Notes: generated by a model from the sequence alone, not told the origin. A stretch of DNA of 64,000 nucleotides from Halanaerobiaceae bacterium ANBcell28 (GCA_037623315.1 JBBJJH010000012.1:1-64000); one strand, 5' to 3'. Numbered from the stretch's first letter, positions 42,234 to 52,232 are shown. A program made the numbers and translations.

Positions 42234-42381
42234 ATATTTAGTATTGACAAATTAATATTGTATTATTATAAAATTAATTTGAGATATTAGCCAGTTTTTT
42301 CTTTAAAATAAGAAGGCAAATTTTTCATCGTATTATAAAAGGGATTTAAAAAGTTAGTTTATCTTTGTTTTTTTAAAATAC

Positions 42382-42411
42382 TTGTAAATGAAAGCCTATA
42401 TACGATATAAT
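42382..42411 (+). promoter_or_regulatory. Promoter of the helicase gene
   Basis: TTGTAA (42382-42387), 18 bases, TATAAT (42406-42411). Confidence 0.6.
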
Positions 42412-42515
42412 AAAAAAGTTGCTATCTCTCACTTGAAAAAATAATCGTCTGGGAGTTTTAGTACTAGTTACTTATGGGATAAATATTGAAATTGTATTTA
42501 GTGAAAGGAGTATCA

Positions 42516-44561
42516 ATGAATTACTTAACACAGCATTTAAATAATAAACAAAGGGAAGCGGCAGAGGCCTTAAATGGACCAGTGCTTGTGCTAGCAGGTG
42601 CTGGGAGTGGTAAAACAAGGACTTTAACTTATAGGACTGCTAATTTGATTAAAAATGGTGTTAATCCTGAAGAAATATTAACAGTTACCTTTACAAATAA
42701 AGCTGCTAAGGATATGAAACGGAAAATCACAAATTTGCTAGGAAAAGAAAAAATTAAAGATATGTGGATAGGGACCTTTCACAGTATATGTTTACAGATT
42801 TTACGTGATAATTTAGATAAAATTGATCGAGTAGATGGCTGTCTTATATATGATACTGCTGATTCAGTAGATATAATAGAGGATATAATATTAGAATATA
42901 ATTTGGATAATATGCAATATGATCCACGTATTGTCTTTAGTGTAATACAAAAAGCGAAAATGGATTTGCTAAAACCCGATGAATTGCTAAAGAATTATGC
43001 TAAGAAAGACAAAGCTTCAAGAATTTATTATCAACAAATTCAAGCTGTATATCGTGAGTATGAAAGAGTAGTAGCTAATAATAACTCATTTGATTTTAAC
43101 GACTTAATAAAAATGACTATTGAATTATTTTTAGACAATCCTGATATATTAGAAAACTATCAAAAAATGTTTCGTTATATTCAGGTTGATGAATATCAGG
43201 ATGTTAATCATGCTCAGTATAAGATTAGTAATCTCTTAGCAAAACCAGAGAATAATATTTTTGTAGTAGGAGATGATTGGCAGGGAATATATGCTTTTAG
43301 AGGAGCGGATATTAGTAATATTCTAGAATTTGAAAAAGATTATCCTGGTGCAAATATTATTAAACTGGAAAGAAATTATAGAAGTAGTAAAAATATAATT
43401 AGTATTTCAAATGCACTTATAAAAAATAATACACAAAACAAGGATAAAGCAGTCTGGACAGAAGAAGATAATGGTGCACCAGTTTTTATGGCTGAGACAG
43501 CTGGTCCAATTGTTGAAGCTCGTTATGTTGCCAAAAGGATTAATGACCTTGTTAATTATTATAATTATAGCTATGATGATATTGCTGTACTTTGTCGCAG
43601 TCACTTTCAATCAACTTACTTACAAAGAGAAATGCCCAGGGCTCATATTCCCTATGAATTAATTGGTGGTGTAAGCTTTTTTGATAGGCAAGAGATAAAA
43701 TATCTAGTTAATTACTTAAGGCTTCTAGTAAATCCAAATGATGGATTAGCTTTAAAAAGAATTTTTAAAATAGAGGCTGAGGGTGTTGGAGAGATCTTAC
43801 TAAGTGAAATGAACAAATATGCTATTGAAAATGATATGCCTATTATAGACGTCTTTGATAATCCTACGGTTGTTCATGGTATAGGAGATAAAAAAGGGAG
43901 AAATGTTAGGGAATTCAAAAGAGTAGTTATTAATGGTTTGAGAAATTTGAGTAAAAGAAAGCTATCGATTTATGAAAAGGTTAAAGAACTATTTGAAATA
44001 GTAGATTTTCAAGATAAAATTATTGATTCTTCAGATAAGCCAGCTGAAAGAACAAAATATATCAATATGTTCTTTGATGATATTAAGCATTATCAAAAGT
44101 ATAATCCTGACAAAAATCTTTATGATTATTTATTAATTAATAAATTACTAAGTGGACAGGATCAAATGGATGAGAAGAATAATAATTCTGTCAAAGTGAT
44201 GACAGCTCATGCTTCAAAGGGTTTAGAGTTTCCTGTGGTATTCATTTTAGCAGTAGAAGAAGATGTATTTCCACATCAAAAGAGTCTTGAAGATCAATTG
44301 AGCGGTAAAAACCCTTATGCTGTTGAAGAAGAAAGAAGATTACTTTATGTTGCTATGACAAGGGCTGAAAAGGTTTTGTTTATGAGTTATTCAAATACAG
44401 CAATTAATAATAATGGGCAGATGAAACAACAAATGCCATCAAGATTTTTATATGAATTACCTCATGAAAGATTAGATATGGTAAGAGTAAAAGAAAAATC
44501 ATGGAAGAATAATAACTTAGAAATATCTAAAGCCAGTAATCTTTTTAGTAAAGAAAACTAA
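42516..44561 (+). CDS. UvrD/PcrA-type superfamily 1 DNA helicase
   Basis: A 681-residue 3'-5' ATP-dependent DNA helicase. Motif I is LAGAGSGKT near residue 30. Other motifs are DEYQDV, GDDWQGIYAFRGAD (where PcrA has GDDDQSIY), ERNYRS, MTAHASKGLEFPVVFI and VAMTRAEKVLF. The N-terminal Q motif (LNNKQREAA) is also present. It is somewhat shorter than PcrA and ends soon after the helicase core, without the tudor-like tail. A role in repair or replication-fork processing is expected. The ATG at 42516 lies 5 bases behind AAAGGAG. The frame upstream of it is not supported. The gene stands alone, ended by a hairpin that overlaps the next promoter. Confidence 0.92.
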   Translation: MNYLTQHLNNKQREAAEALNGPVLVLAGAGSGKTRTLTYRTANLIKNGVNPEEILTVTFTNKAAKDMKRKITNLLGKEKIKDMWIGTFHSICLQILRDNLDKIDRVDGCLIYDTADSVDIIEDIILEYNLDNMQYDPRIVFSVIQKAKMDLLKPDELLKNYAKKDKASRIYYQQIQAVYREYERVVANNNSFDFNDLIKMTIELFLDNPDILENYQKMFRYIQVDEYQDVNHAQYKISNLLAKPENNIFVVGDDWQGIYAFRGADISNILEFEKDYPGANIIKLERNYRSSKNIISISNALIKNNTQNKDKAVWTEEDNGAPVFMAETAGPIVEARYVAKRINDLVNYYNYSYDDIAVLCRSHFQSTYLQREMPRAHIPYELIGGVSFFDRQEIKYLVNYLRLLVNPNDGLALKRIFKIEAEGVGEILLSEMNKYAIENDMPIIDVFDNPTVVHGIGDKKGRNVREFKRVVINGLRNLSKRKLSIYEKVKELFEIVDFQDKIIDSSDKPAERTKYINMFFDDIKHYQKYNPDKNLYDYLLINKLLSGQDQMDEKNNNSVKVMTAHASKGLEFPVVFILAVEEDVFPHQKSLEDQLSGKNPYAVEEERRLLYVAMTRAEKVLFMSYSNTAINNNGQMKQQMPSRFLYELPHERLDMVRVKEKSWKNNNLEISKASNLFSKEN

Positions 44562-44658
44562 ATAAAAAAATAAAGACAGTAGAGCATGAAAAATTGATGA
44601 AATAATAGAGAGCTTAGAAGAAAGAGGGATTGAAGTATTATATCGGAATAAAAATAAT

Positions 44659-44696
44659 GTCAAGTAATTTAATAGGATTACTTGACAAGTTTTTTT
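44659..44696 (+). terminator. Terminator overlapping the riboswitch promoter
   Basis: GTCAAGTAAT and ATTACTTGAC form a perfect 10-bp stem around TTAATAGG, then AAGTTTTTTT. The 3' arm and next base contain the TTGACA of the downstream promoter. Confidence 0.75.
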
Positions 44697-44710
44697 GAAA
44701 ATGGTATTAT
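44682..44710 (+). promoter_or_regulatory. Promoter of the methionine operon
   Basis: A consensus TTGACA (44682-44687), 17 bases, TATTAT (44705-44710), followed by the SAM riboswitch about 26 bases later. Confidence 0.85.
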
Positions 44711-44736
44711 AATAAAAATGAAAATTGCATATTACC

Positions 44737-44859
44737 CTTATCAAGAGAGGTGGAGGGACTGGCCCGATGAAACCCGGCAACCAGCTTCATATTTAATGTT
44801 TTACATATTGAAGACGCATGGTGCTAAATCCAGCAGGAGAAAGGATCCTGAAAGATAAG
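44737..44859 (+). promoter_or_regulatory. SAM-I (S-box) riboswitch
   Basis: The conserved S-box core is plain: GAGAGGTGGAGGGACTGGCC, then GATGAAACCCGGCAACC, a variable P3 arm, and GGTGCTAAATCCAGCAG. The P1 helix forms from CTTATC (44737-44742) and GATAAG (44854-44859). When S-adenosylmethionine binds, P1 forms and the terminator at 44874-44901 can fold, which stops transcription. Without it an antiterminator forms from the P1 3' strand. It controls the following metY and metA genes. Confidence 0.96.
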
Positions 44860-44873
44860 ATTTTTTTATAAAT

Positions 44874-44901
44874 CTCTTTCTTTTAAGGAAAGAGTTTTTT
44901 T
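44874..44901 (+). terminator. Riboswitch-controlled terminator
   Basis: CTCTTTC and GAAAGAG pair around CTTTTAAG-like loop bases, followed by a run of seven T. It is the expression platform of the SAM riboswitch. Confidence 0.85.
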
Positions 44902-44914
44902 GTATAATGAAGTC

Positions 44915-44998
44915 AACTTTTAAGATTAATAAACGTCACAAAAAACTCTGCTTATGGATTCCGTTTTTAATGCTTCCTTATAATTAATCTTAAAAGTT
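44915..44998. repeat. 84-bp inverted-repeat element in the metY leader
   Basis: Perfect 16-bp terminal inverted repeats (AACTTTTAAGATTAAT at 44915-44930, its complement at 44983-44998) enclose 52 non-coding bases. It lies between the riboswitch terminator and metY. The size is almost the same as the element at 39827-39909. Confidence 0.55.
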
Positions 44999-45121
44999 AA
45001 GCTAAATGAATACAAAATTAACTATGGGATAAACCCGTTGGCTGCTAAAAAAGGTTGTTACAATAATAGCTTATATTAACTTGCTTAAGAGTTTAATCTT
45101 TGATTTATGAGGGTAAATTAA

Positions 45122-46438
<1,317 letters not shown>

Positions 46439-46458
46439 AAAAAGGAAGGAGTGTTATC

Positions 46459-47376
46459 ATGCCAATAAAGATTCCAGATAAATTACCAGCAACTGAGGTA
46501 TTAAAAAAAGAAAATATTTTCGTAATGAATGAAGATCGTGCAATTCATCAGGATATTCGTTCTTTGAAAATTGCCATTTTAAATTTGATGCCTACTAAGA
46601 TTGAAACAGAAACTCAAATACTTCGCTTGCTTGGAAATACTCCTTTACAAATTGATGTTGTTTTATTACATCCAGAGACATATCGATCGAAAAATACATC
46701 AGCTGAGCATTTGGCTAATTTTTATCAAACTTTTTCTGATATTAAAGATGAAAAGTTTGACGGTTTAATTATTACAGGTGCTCCAGTAGAGAGACTTCGC
46801 TTTGATGAAGTAGATTATTGGGATGAATTAAAGGATATAATGGAGTGGAGTAAACATAATGCTTACTCTACCCTTCATATTTGTTGGGGTGCTCAAGCTG
46901 CTTTGTTTTATCATTTTGGAATAAATAAATTTGAAAAAGGTTCTAAGATTTCTGGCATATATAAACATACTGTTGAGAAGAAGAATTCAGAACTAGTTCG
47001 GGGCTTCGATGATGTATTTTATGCGCCACATTCTAGGCATACTGAAGTTAAAAGAGAAGATATAGACAAACATCAAGATTTGGAAATAATATCGACTTCC
47101 AGGGAAGCTGGTGTCTATATTGTAGCTAGCAAAGATGGAAGGCAGATCTTTGTAACAGGCCATCCTGAATATGATCGCTTAACCCTCAAAGGGGAGTATT
47201 TACGAGATGTAAACAAAGGCATGGATATAGATGTTCCTTGTAATTATTTCCCAGGAAATGATCCTGAGAAAAAACCAATTTTTAATTGGCGTAGTCATGC
47301 TAGTTTATTGTATAGTAATTGGCTAAATTATTATGTTTATCAGTTGACACCATATGATATTAAAGAAATTAATTAA
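46459..47376 (+). CDS. metA: Homoserine O-acetyltransferase (MetA family)
   Basis: A 305-residue enzyme of the MetA family that acylates homoserine. The catalytic cysteine is C142 ([10 protein letters not shown]), with H235 and E237 in TGHPEYDR. Residue 111 is Glu (GAPVERL). In characterised MetA proteins Glu111 marks acetyl-CoA use and Gly marks succinyl-CoA use, so this is predicted to be an acetyltransferase despite the older succinyltransferase name. That fits the MetY partner, which needs O-acetylhomoserine. The ribosome site AAGGAAGGAG precedes the ATG. It is the second gene of the SAM-regulated operon. Confidence 0.95.
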   Translation: MPIKIPDKLPATEVLKKENIFVMNEDRAIHQDIRSLKIAILNLMPTKIETETQILRLLGNTPLQIDVVLLHPETYRSKNTSAEHLANFYQTFSDIKDEKFDGLIITGAPVERLRFDEVDYWDELKDIMEWSKHNAYSTLHICWGAQAALFYHFGINKFEKGSKISGIYKHTVEKKNSELVRGFDDVFYAPHSRHTEVKREDIDKHQDLEIISTSREAGVYIVASKDGRQIFVTGHPEYDRLTLKGEYLRDVNKGMDIDVPCNYFPGNDPEKKPIFNWRSHASLLYSNWLNYYVYQLTPYDIKEIN

Positions 47377-47400
47377 GTGTTTCTTTTAGATTATTTATAG

Positions 47401-47427
47401 TATGGGAAAATTACTCATAGGTTTTAT
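47401..47427 (+). terminator. Weak terminator after metA
   Basis: A 6-bp stem (TATGGG / CTCATA, one G-U) with a 7-base loop, then GGTTTTATTATTT. Confidence 0.4.
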
Positions 47428-47444
47428 TATTTATGTAATATGTG

Positions 47445-47504
47445 TTATACTAGAATAACAGTAAAATATGATAATTATCATATTTATAAAAAATGATAAT
47501 TATG
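47445..47504 (+). promoter_or_regulatory. Candidate promoter with Fur-like palindromes
   Basis: A -10-like TATACT is at 47445-47450. Just downstream are a perfect 18-bp palindrome ATATGATAATTATCATAT (47466-47483) and a second ATGATAATTAT (47493-47503). Both resemble Fur-family boxes (GATAAT-ATTATC). The spacing suits repression. Confidence 0.55.
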
Positions 47505-47559
47505 GTAATAATATTAATGAAAATATTACTATATATCAAATTATAATAGAGGTGAATAA

Positions 47560-48519
47560 ATGAATTTTCCCAAATTAAAAATTGCGGATTTTGAACCAAA
47601 GTATCCTATTATTCAAGGTGGTATGGCTATTAAAGTTTCGATGGCTAAATTAGCCAGTGCTGTAGCTAATGAAGGAGGAATAGGTGTTATTGGTGCATCT
47701 GCTCTAACAGAAAATGAGTTATCTAGTGAAATTAAAAAAGCTCGAGATATGACAGACGGTATATTGGCTGTGAATATCATGTATGCTTTTACAGGTTTTC
47801 TTGACTTGTTGAAGACTTCTATTGATTCAGGTATAGACATGGTTATTTCTGGAGCGGGTTTTTCTAGAGATATGTTTAGCATTGCTAAAGACAATAATGT
47901 ACCTATTGTACCTATTGTATCATCTTTGAAGTTGGCTAGAATTTCAGAAAAATTAGGTGCTTCAGCAGTTGTAGTAGAGGGTGGAAATGCTGGTGGTCAT
48001 CTAGGTACAGATAAAGATAGTTGGGATATTGTAAAGAAAGTAAAAGAAAAAGTCAGTATTCCTGTGATAGCAGCGGGTGATGTAGTTAACCCTGAAGATA
48101 TCAAAAAGATGTTTGATATAGGTGTTGATGGTGTACAAATGGGAACACGCTTTCTAGCAACTTTTGAATCTGATGTTTCTGATACATTCAAAGATTTACT
48201 TGTTAAAGCTCGTGAAAGTGATGTTATTAGAATAATGAGTTCGGCAGGTTTTCCGGCTAATGCCATCAAAAGTAAGTTGGTAGATCTAATTCAAAAAGGC
48301 AAAGCACCTCGACCTGCAAATTGTGTAAATTGCCTTAAACATTGTAATCGTAAATATTGTATAAGAGAAACTCTTTTAAAAGCACGTATAGGTGATCAGG
48401 ATAATGGTGTATTTTTTACAGGTAAAGGAATAGAAAAAATAAATGATATAATTCCTGTAAAAGAGGTTTTTGAACGAATAAAAAACTTTAGTTTATTTCA
48501 AAAAGAAGCAAGCAAATAG
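47560..48519 (+). CDS. Nitronate monooxygenase-like FMN oxidoreductase with C-terminal Cys cluster
   Basis: A 319-residue flavin enzyme of the nitronate monooxygenase / FabK-like TIM-barrel family. It has PIIQGGMAIKVSMAKLASAV near 16, VVEGGNAGGHLGTD at 138-151 with the conserved His147, VIAAGDVVNPEDIKKMF and GVQMGTRFLATFES. The C-terminus carries four cysteines, C255, C258, C262 and C267 (CVNCLKHCNRKYC), which could bind Fe-S or zinc. I recall similar clusters in clostridial relatives. The true substrate is unclear: nitronate, or an enoyl thioester as in FabK. The start follows AGAGGTGA. The Fur-like sites upstream suggest iron control, in keeping with a metal cluster. A hairpin overlaps its stop codon. 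Confidence 0.85.
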   Translation: MNFPKLKIADFEPKYPIIQGGMAIKVSMAKLASAVANEGGIGVIGASALTENELSSEIKKARDMTDGILAVNIMYAFTGFLDLLKTSIDSGIDMVISGAGFSRDMFSIAKDNNVPIVPIVSSLKLARISEKLGASAVVVEGGNAGGHLGTDKDSWDIVKKVKEKVSIPVIAAGDVVNPEDIKKMFDIGVDGVQMGTRFLATFESDVSDTFKDLLVKARESDVIRIMSSAGFPANAIKSKLVDLIQKGKAPRPANCVNCLKHCNRKYCIRETLLKARIGDQDNGVFFTGKGIEKINDIIPVKEVFERIKNFSLFQKEASK

Positions 48520-48529
48520 CTTGCTTCTT
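48503..48529. terminator. Hairpin overlapping the oxidoreductase stop codon
   Basis: A perfect 11-bp stem AAGAAGCAAGC / GCTTGCTTCTT encodes the last residues and the stop. It may terminate the converging transcripts from both sides. Confidence 0.7.
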
Positions 48530-48569
48530 AATCTATATTTATATTTCAAATTTTGTTTATTGTATATTT

Positions 48570-49280
48570 TTAGAACTTGCAACCACTGAAACGCCAAATT
48601 GCTTCATACCAGGATTTGGCTTCTTCTTCATTGATAATTTCATTATTATAGAAGTTTTTTTTATCGTTTAGAGATTCAAGTCGATACTCCAATAATTCTA
48701 AACGTTCTTTTTGATCATTAATTATAAAGTCTTTAACTGGAGAGACTATACCTGATTCTTCTATAAAATCTAAGCTTTTCTTAAAATGGGGGATACATAT
48801 ACCGTCACTACGGTAATATTCAGATTTAAAATAATCATCATTCAATAATTCTATTAAGGTTAGAATGTTATTATCGTTTTCTTTTTTTACGGCCGAACAG
48901 CACATACATTCATTTTTACTTTTGTGAGACTTATTCTTTTTATTAAGTTTAAGTAAGATATTTTTTAAGACATTATCTTTATCATCTATTTTCTTTAGGG
49001 AGTCAAGATATAAAGGAATAGTTTTTTCGTATAATCTTGCAACGGAAGATTTACTTAAGTGGTAATTTTTTTTTAGTAATTTTATTAATATATTATTGTG
49101 TTCTGGACAAAACCCGTATGATTTTTTAAATTTACTGATAACATTATTGTCAGAGTTGTATTCTGAAATAATTTCGCCTATATATTTTTCAAGGAAATCT
49201 ATTTCTAGAAAACATAGAGGACATCCACTTTCTTTTATTGAATCAAAGAATTTAGAGTTTAAAAAATTAACTTTAAGCAA
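48570..49280 (-). CDS. Cysteine-motif protein, DUF6062-like
   Basis: A 236-residue soluble helical protein when started at the TTG at 49280, which lies 8 bases behind AAGGG on the minus strand. The longer open frame upstream to 49481 has no ribosome site. It has two similar halves. The first contains SGCPLCFLEIDFLEKYIGE and SYGFCPEHNN, the second NECMCCSAVKKEND and SDGICIPHFK. Each half therefore offers a CxxC pair plus a later Cys and His, a possible zinc site repeated twice. The layout reminds me of the uncharacterised DUF6062 family. The cellular role is unknown. It converges with the flavin oxidoreductase and diverges from yfcE. Confidence 0.7.
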   Translation of the reverse strand: MLKVNFLNSKFFDSIKESGCPLCFLEIDFLEKYIGEIISEYNSDNNVISKFKKSYGFCPEHNNILIKLLKKNYHLSKSSVARLYEKTIPLYLDSLKKIDDKDNVLKNILLKLNKKNKSHKSKNECMCCSAVKKENDNNILTLIELLNDDYFKSEYYRSDGICIPHFKKSLDFIEESGIVSPVKDFIINDQKERLELLEYRLESLNDKKNFYNNEIINEEEAKSWYEAIWRFSGCKF

Positions 49281-49508
49281 TTTAAACACCCTTTTTGGTT
49301 TATATTTGTTATTTAATATTATCTTGAATTCTTGAAAAATTATACAAATCATTCTTAGCATACTCAGTTTCTTGAAGAGGCTTTTATAAATAATTAATTC
49401 TGAAACTTCTATTGAAGATCTTATTATCAGAAAATTTGATAAGCGTGAACTATAGTTGGATATTGTCCTGAGTAGGATCAAATTAAATTATAAAGAGGAG
49501 ATGATTAT

Positions 49509-50066
49509 ATGAATTATCTAATTTTAAGTGATACACATGGTAGCTTGAAAGCTTGGCAAAAGGCTGAAAAATATTATGATGATATGGATATGATTTTACA
49601 TGCAGGGGATTTGTTATATCATGGTGCTAGAAATCCATTGCCTGAGGGTTATAACACAAAGGGCTTAGTTGAAAAAATTAATAACTGTCCTCTAGGTTTT
49701 CTTGCAATTAAGGGTAATGTAGATTCTTTGGTTGATGATTGGGTATTGCCATATCCACTTTCTGAATATAGTATCCTAATAGATAATGACTTAAAAATAG
49801 CAATTTATCATGGATATCAACATCAGACTGAGGATGAAAGAATTGACTTCGCTAAATGTTTAGGAGCAGATATATTGATTTATGGACATACTCATCTACC
49901 AGAGCTAAAAAAAGTGGACGATATTATTCTCTTAAACCCTGGTAGTATGTCTTTACCAAAGCAGGAAAACAAAGTGCCAAGCATAGCTAAGATGGAAAAC
50001 GGAGATATAAGTATTTTAAGCTTGGAAACAGGAGATATTTTAAAGTCATATTCTATAGACAAGTAA
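49509..50066 (+). CDS. yfcE: YfcE-type metallophosphodiesterase
   Basis: A 185-residue phosphodiesterase of the calcineurin-like family. All metal motifs are intact: LSDTHG (D8, H10), HAGDLLYHG, IKGNVDS, IYHGYQH and YGHTHLPEL. The insert HGARNPLPEGYNTKGLVEK is characteristic of E. coli YfcE (184 residues), which hydrolyses phosphodiesters with manganese. The ribosome site AGAGGAGATGA precedes the ATG. It is single, diverging from the Cys-motif gene. It contrasts with the degenerate phosphoesterase-like protein at 40.2 kb. Confidence 0.93.
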   Translation: MNYLILSDTHGSLKAWQKAEKYYDDMDMILHAGDLLYHGARNPLPEGYNTKGLVEKINNCPLGFLAIKGNVDSLVDDWVLPYPLSEYSILIDNDLKIAIYHGYQHQTEDERIDFAKCLGADILIYGHTHLPELKKVDDIILLNPGSMSLPKQENKVPSIAKMENGDISILSLETGDILKSYSIDK

Positions 50067-50074
50067 TTAAGGCT

Positions 50075-50311
50075 TTGTATATTTATTAGCTACATGTTAT
50101 AATTAAGCGGGAAAAACTTGAATTCCATATAAGCATAGTATTTTAATGTCTTTAATAATATTATTAAGTTAATACTTAGGCTTCAAAAGAGAGATCTCAT
50201 ATTTCATATTTGAGGGAAGGCTAGTATCTGCTGGCTTTTTTTCATATAAAGACAAACTTATTACAAATTATGGAATTAAATATTTTCATGTAGAAAGAAG
50301 GGATGAAAAAA
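50075..50311 (+). promoter_or_regulatory. Promoter and long leader of the PEPCK-like gene
   Basis: TTGTAT (50075-50080), 17 bases, TATAAT (50098-50103). The following leader of about 200 bases contains GAGAGATCTC and a small hairpin GCTAG/CTGGC (50220-50235) followed by seven T. This could be an attenuator, but no known riboswitch core was recognised. Confidence 0.5.
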
Positions 50312-52207
50312 ATGGCATTAGAGAAAAAATTAGCAAAATTAAATTTACCTGAAGAGGTAGTTGATTTATTGGAATCCTGTCCTTCATATGTAATTGCAGA
50401 TAGTAAAGCAGACTTGGTTGAACTATCTTGTAAAGATGAAGTAAATGGAATTCATGAAGTAAAATATGAAGTTCCAGGTCAGGGAGAGGTTTTAGAAGTA
50501 CAGGTAGCAAAAGTCAAAAATGGAATCTCTGCAAATTATATGGAACCATATATGCGCAGACGTGATCCCAATTGTATGGTGATTGCTGATGATCAAGTAA
50601 CTGATAAAGTTAGATACAAAGATAGGTTTGGAGAAGACTTTGATAAAACTAGAGAAGAAACCTTTGAATGGTTGAAAGGTCAAGATTTAGCAATATTCTT
50701 CTTTGAAACAGGTATGGGAGGAGTAGGAGTAGATGCTATGGCAATAGCACCTGCTAATGCTGGTTTCTTTGCTTTTGGCTTGTCATTATTACAGGGTATT
50801 AAAGATTCAAATGAATTAGAAGATGATTTTTCACCAGAAGCATTTATCTATGTAGCACCACCTTTCCGTCATACACATTATGATGGAAAACAGGTAGTTG
50901 TTCATAATAGACTTCCTAAGAAATATGAGTTGTTCTCATACAATCTATATCCAGGTCCAAGTGCTAAAAAAGGTGTTTATGGTATGCTCTTGCATCAGGG
51001 AGAGCAAGAAGACTGGGTAACATTACATTGTTCAGCCGTTCAGGTAGTAACACCATATGGAAATCATGTAAGTATCTCACATGAGGGAGCCAGTGGTGGA
51101 GGAAAGAGTGAGATGTTAGAAGCAGTACATCGTGAAAAAGATGGTCGTTTACTATTAGGTAAAAACGTAGTAAATGGAGAGAAAGTGCGTTTAACATTAC
51201 CGCAAACCTGTGAATTAAGACCAATGACTGATGATATGGCCGCTTGTCCAAAATCTTTACAAAAAGATGATGGAAAGTTAACCCTTATGGATGCAGAAAA
51301 TGCCTGGTTTATTAGGGTAGACCATATAACAGAATATGGGACAGACCCTCATTTAGAAGAAAGAACAATAAATAATAAAGAACCATTATTTTTCTTAAAT
51401 GTAGATGCAGCAGCAGGAAGTACAGCTCTAATCTGGGAGCCAACAATGGATGCTCCAGATGAGCCTTGTCCTAACCCAAGGGTAGTAATACCAAGAGATA
51501 TAGTACCAGGGGTTATCAAAAAACCATTAACAATAGATATCAGAAGCTTTGGGGTAAGAGTTCCGCCATGTACTAAAGAAAATCCAACATACGGTATTAT
51601 GGGCTTATTCCATGTCTTGCCTCCAGCATTAGCATGGTTATGGCGTCTAGTAGCACCAAGAGGTCATGGCAATCCAAGTATCATTACAGGTAAAGGTATG
51701 AGCTCAGAGGGTGTAGGATCATACTGGCCATTTGCTACAGGTAGAAAAGTAGATCAGGCTAATCTATTATTAAAACAAATTCTGGAGACACCAAATGTAC
51801 GTTATGTATTAATTCCTAACCAGCATGTAGGTGCCTGGAAGACAGGATTTATGACAGAATGGATTACCCGTGAATATCTTGCACGTAGAGGAGGAGCCTG
51901 GTTTACTGAAGATCAGTTAAGTCCAGCTCGCTTACCACTACTAGGATATGCACTTAATGACTTAGTTGTTGAAGGTCAAAAGATTGATAAAGAATTCTTG
52001 CAGGTTCACAGACAGGAAGAAGTAGGTAAAGAAGCTTATGATAAAGGTGGAGATATCTTGAATGGCTTCTTTAAAGAATGTATTGAACAGTTCTTAGAAG
52101 AAGGTCTTGATCCATTAGGTCGCAAGATTATTGAGACTTGTCTGAATGATGGATACTTATCAGAGTATAATGCTCTTATTGAAAGTGAAATAATAAGAGA
52201 GATATAA
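50312..52207 (+). CDS. DUF4914-type protein with PEPCK-like P-loop
   Basis: A 631-residue cytoplasmic protein that I associate with the uncharacterised DUF4914 family. Residues 239-266 read HCSAVQVVTPYG, then GASGGGKSEMLEA. This is the arrangement of ATP-type PEP carboxykinase (MHCSAN, then GLSGTGKTT) and of HPr kinase, so a PEPCK-fold nucleotide-binding site is likely. Other conserved-looking parts are FFETGMGGVGVDAMAIAPAN near 130, FRHTHYDGKQVVVHNRLP near 185, TGKGMSSEGVGSYWPFATG near 470 and PNQHVGAWKTGFM near 510. The reaction is unknown. The ATG at 50312 is 9 bases behind AGAAGGG. An ATG at 50303 touches the site. It is followed by a terminator, then a PfkB kinase gene. Confidence 0.75.
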   Translation: MALEKKLAKLNLPEEVVDLLESCPSYVIADSKADLVELSCKDEVNGIHEVKYEVPGQGEVLEVQVAKVKNGISANYMEPYMRRRDPNCMVIADDQVTDKVRYKDRFGEDFDKTREETFEWLKGQDLAIFFFETGMGGVGVDAMAIAPANAGFFAFGLSLLQGIKDSNELEDDFSPEAFIYVAPPFRHTHYDGKQVVVHNRLPKKYELFSYNLYPGPSAKKGVYGMLLHQGEQEDWVTLHCSAVQVVTPYGNHVSISHEGASGGGKSEMLEAVHREKDGRLLLGKNVVNGEKVRLTLPQTCELRPMTDDMAACPKSLQKDDGKLTLMDAENAWFIRVDHITEYGTDPHLEERTINNKEPLFFLNVDAAAGSTALIWEPTMDAPDEPCPNPRVVIPRDIVPGVIKKPLTIDIRSFGVRVPPCTKENPTYGIMGLFHVLPPALAWLWRLVAPRGHGNPSIITGKGMSSEGVGSYWPFATGRKVDQANLLLKQILETPNVRYVLIPNQHVGAWKTGFMTEWITREYLARRGGAWFTEDQLSPARLPLLGYALNDLVVEGQKIDKEFLQVHRQEEVGKEAYDKGGDILNGFFKECIEQFLEEGLDPLGRKIIETCLNDGYLSEYNALIESEIIREI

Positions 52208-52232
52208 TTTATATTGATAAAAATTAACTATC

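Noticed and set aside
50964-51251. 95-codon minus-strand frame inside the PEPCK-like gene
   Set aside because: It is histidine/leucine-rich with no start signal and mirrors the coding strand composition; it is a shadow.
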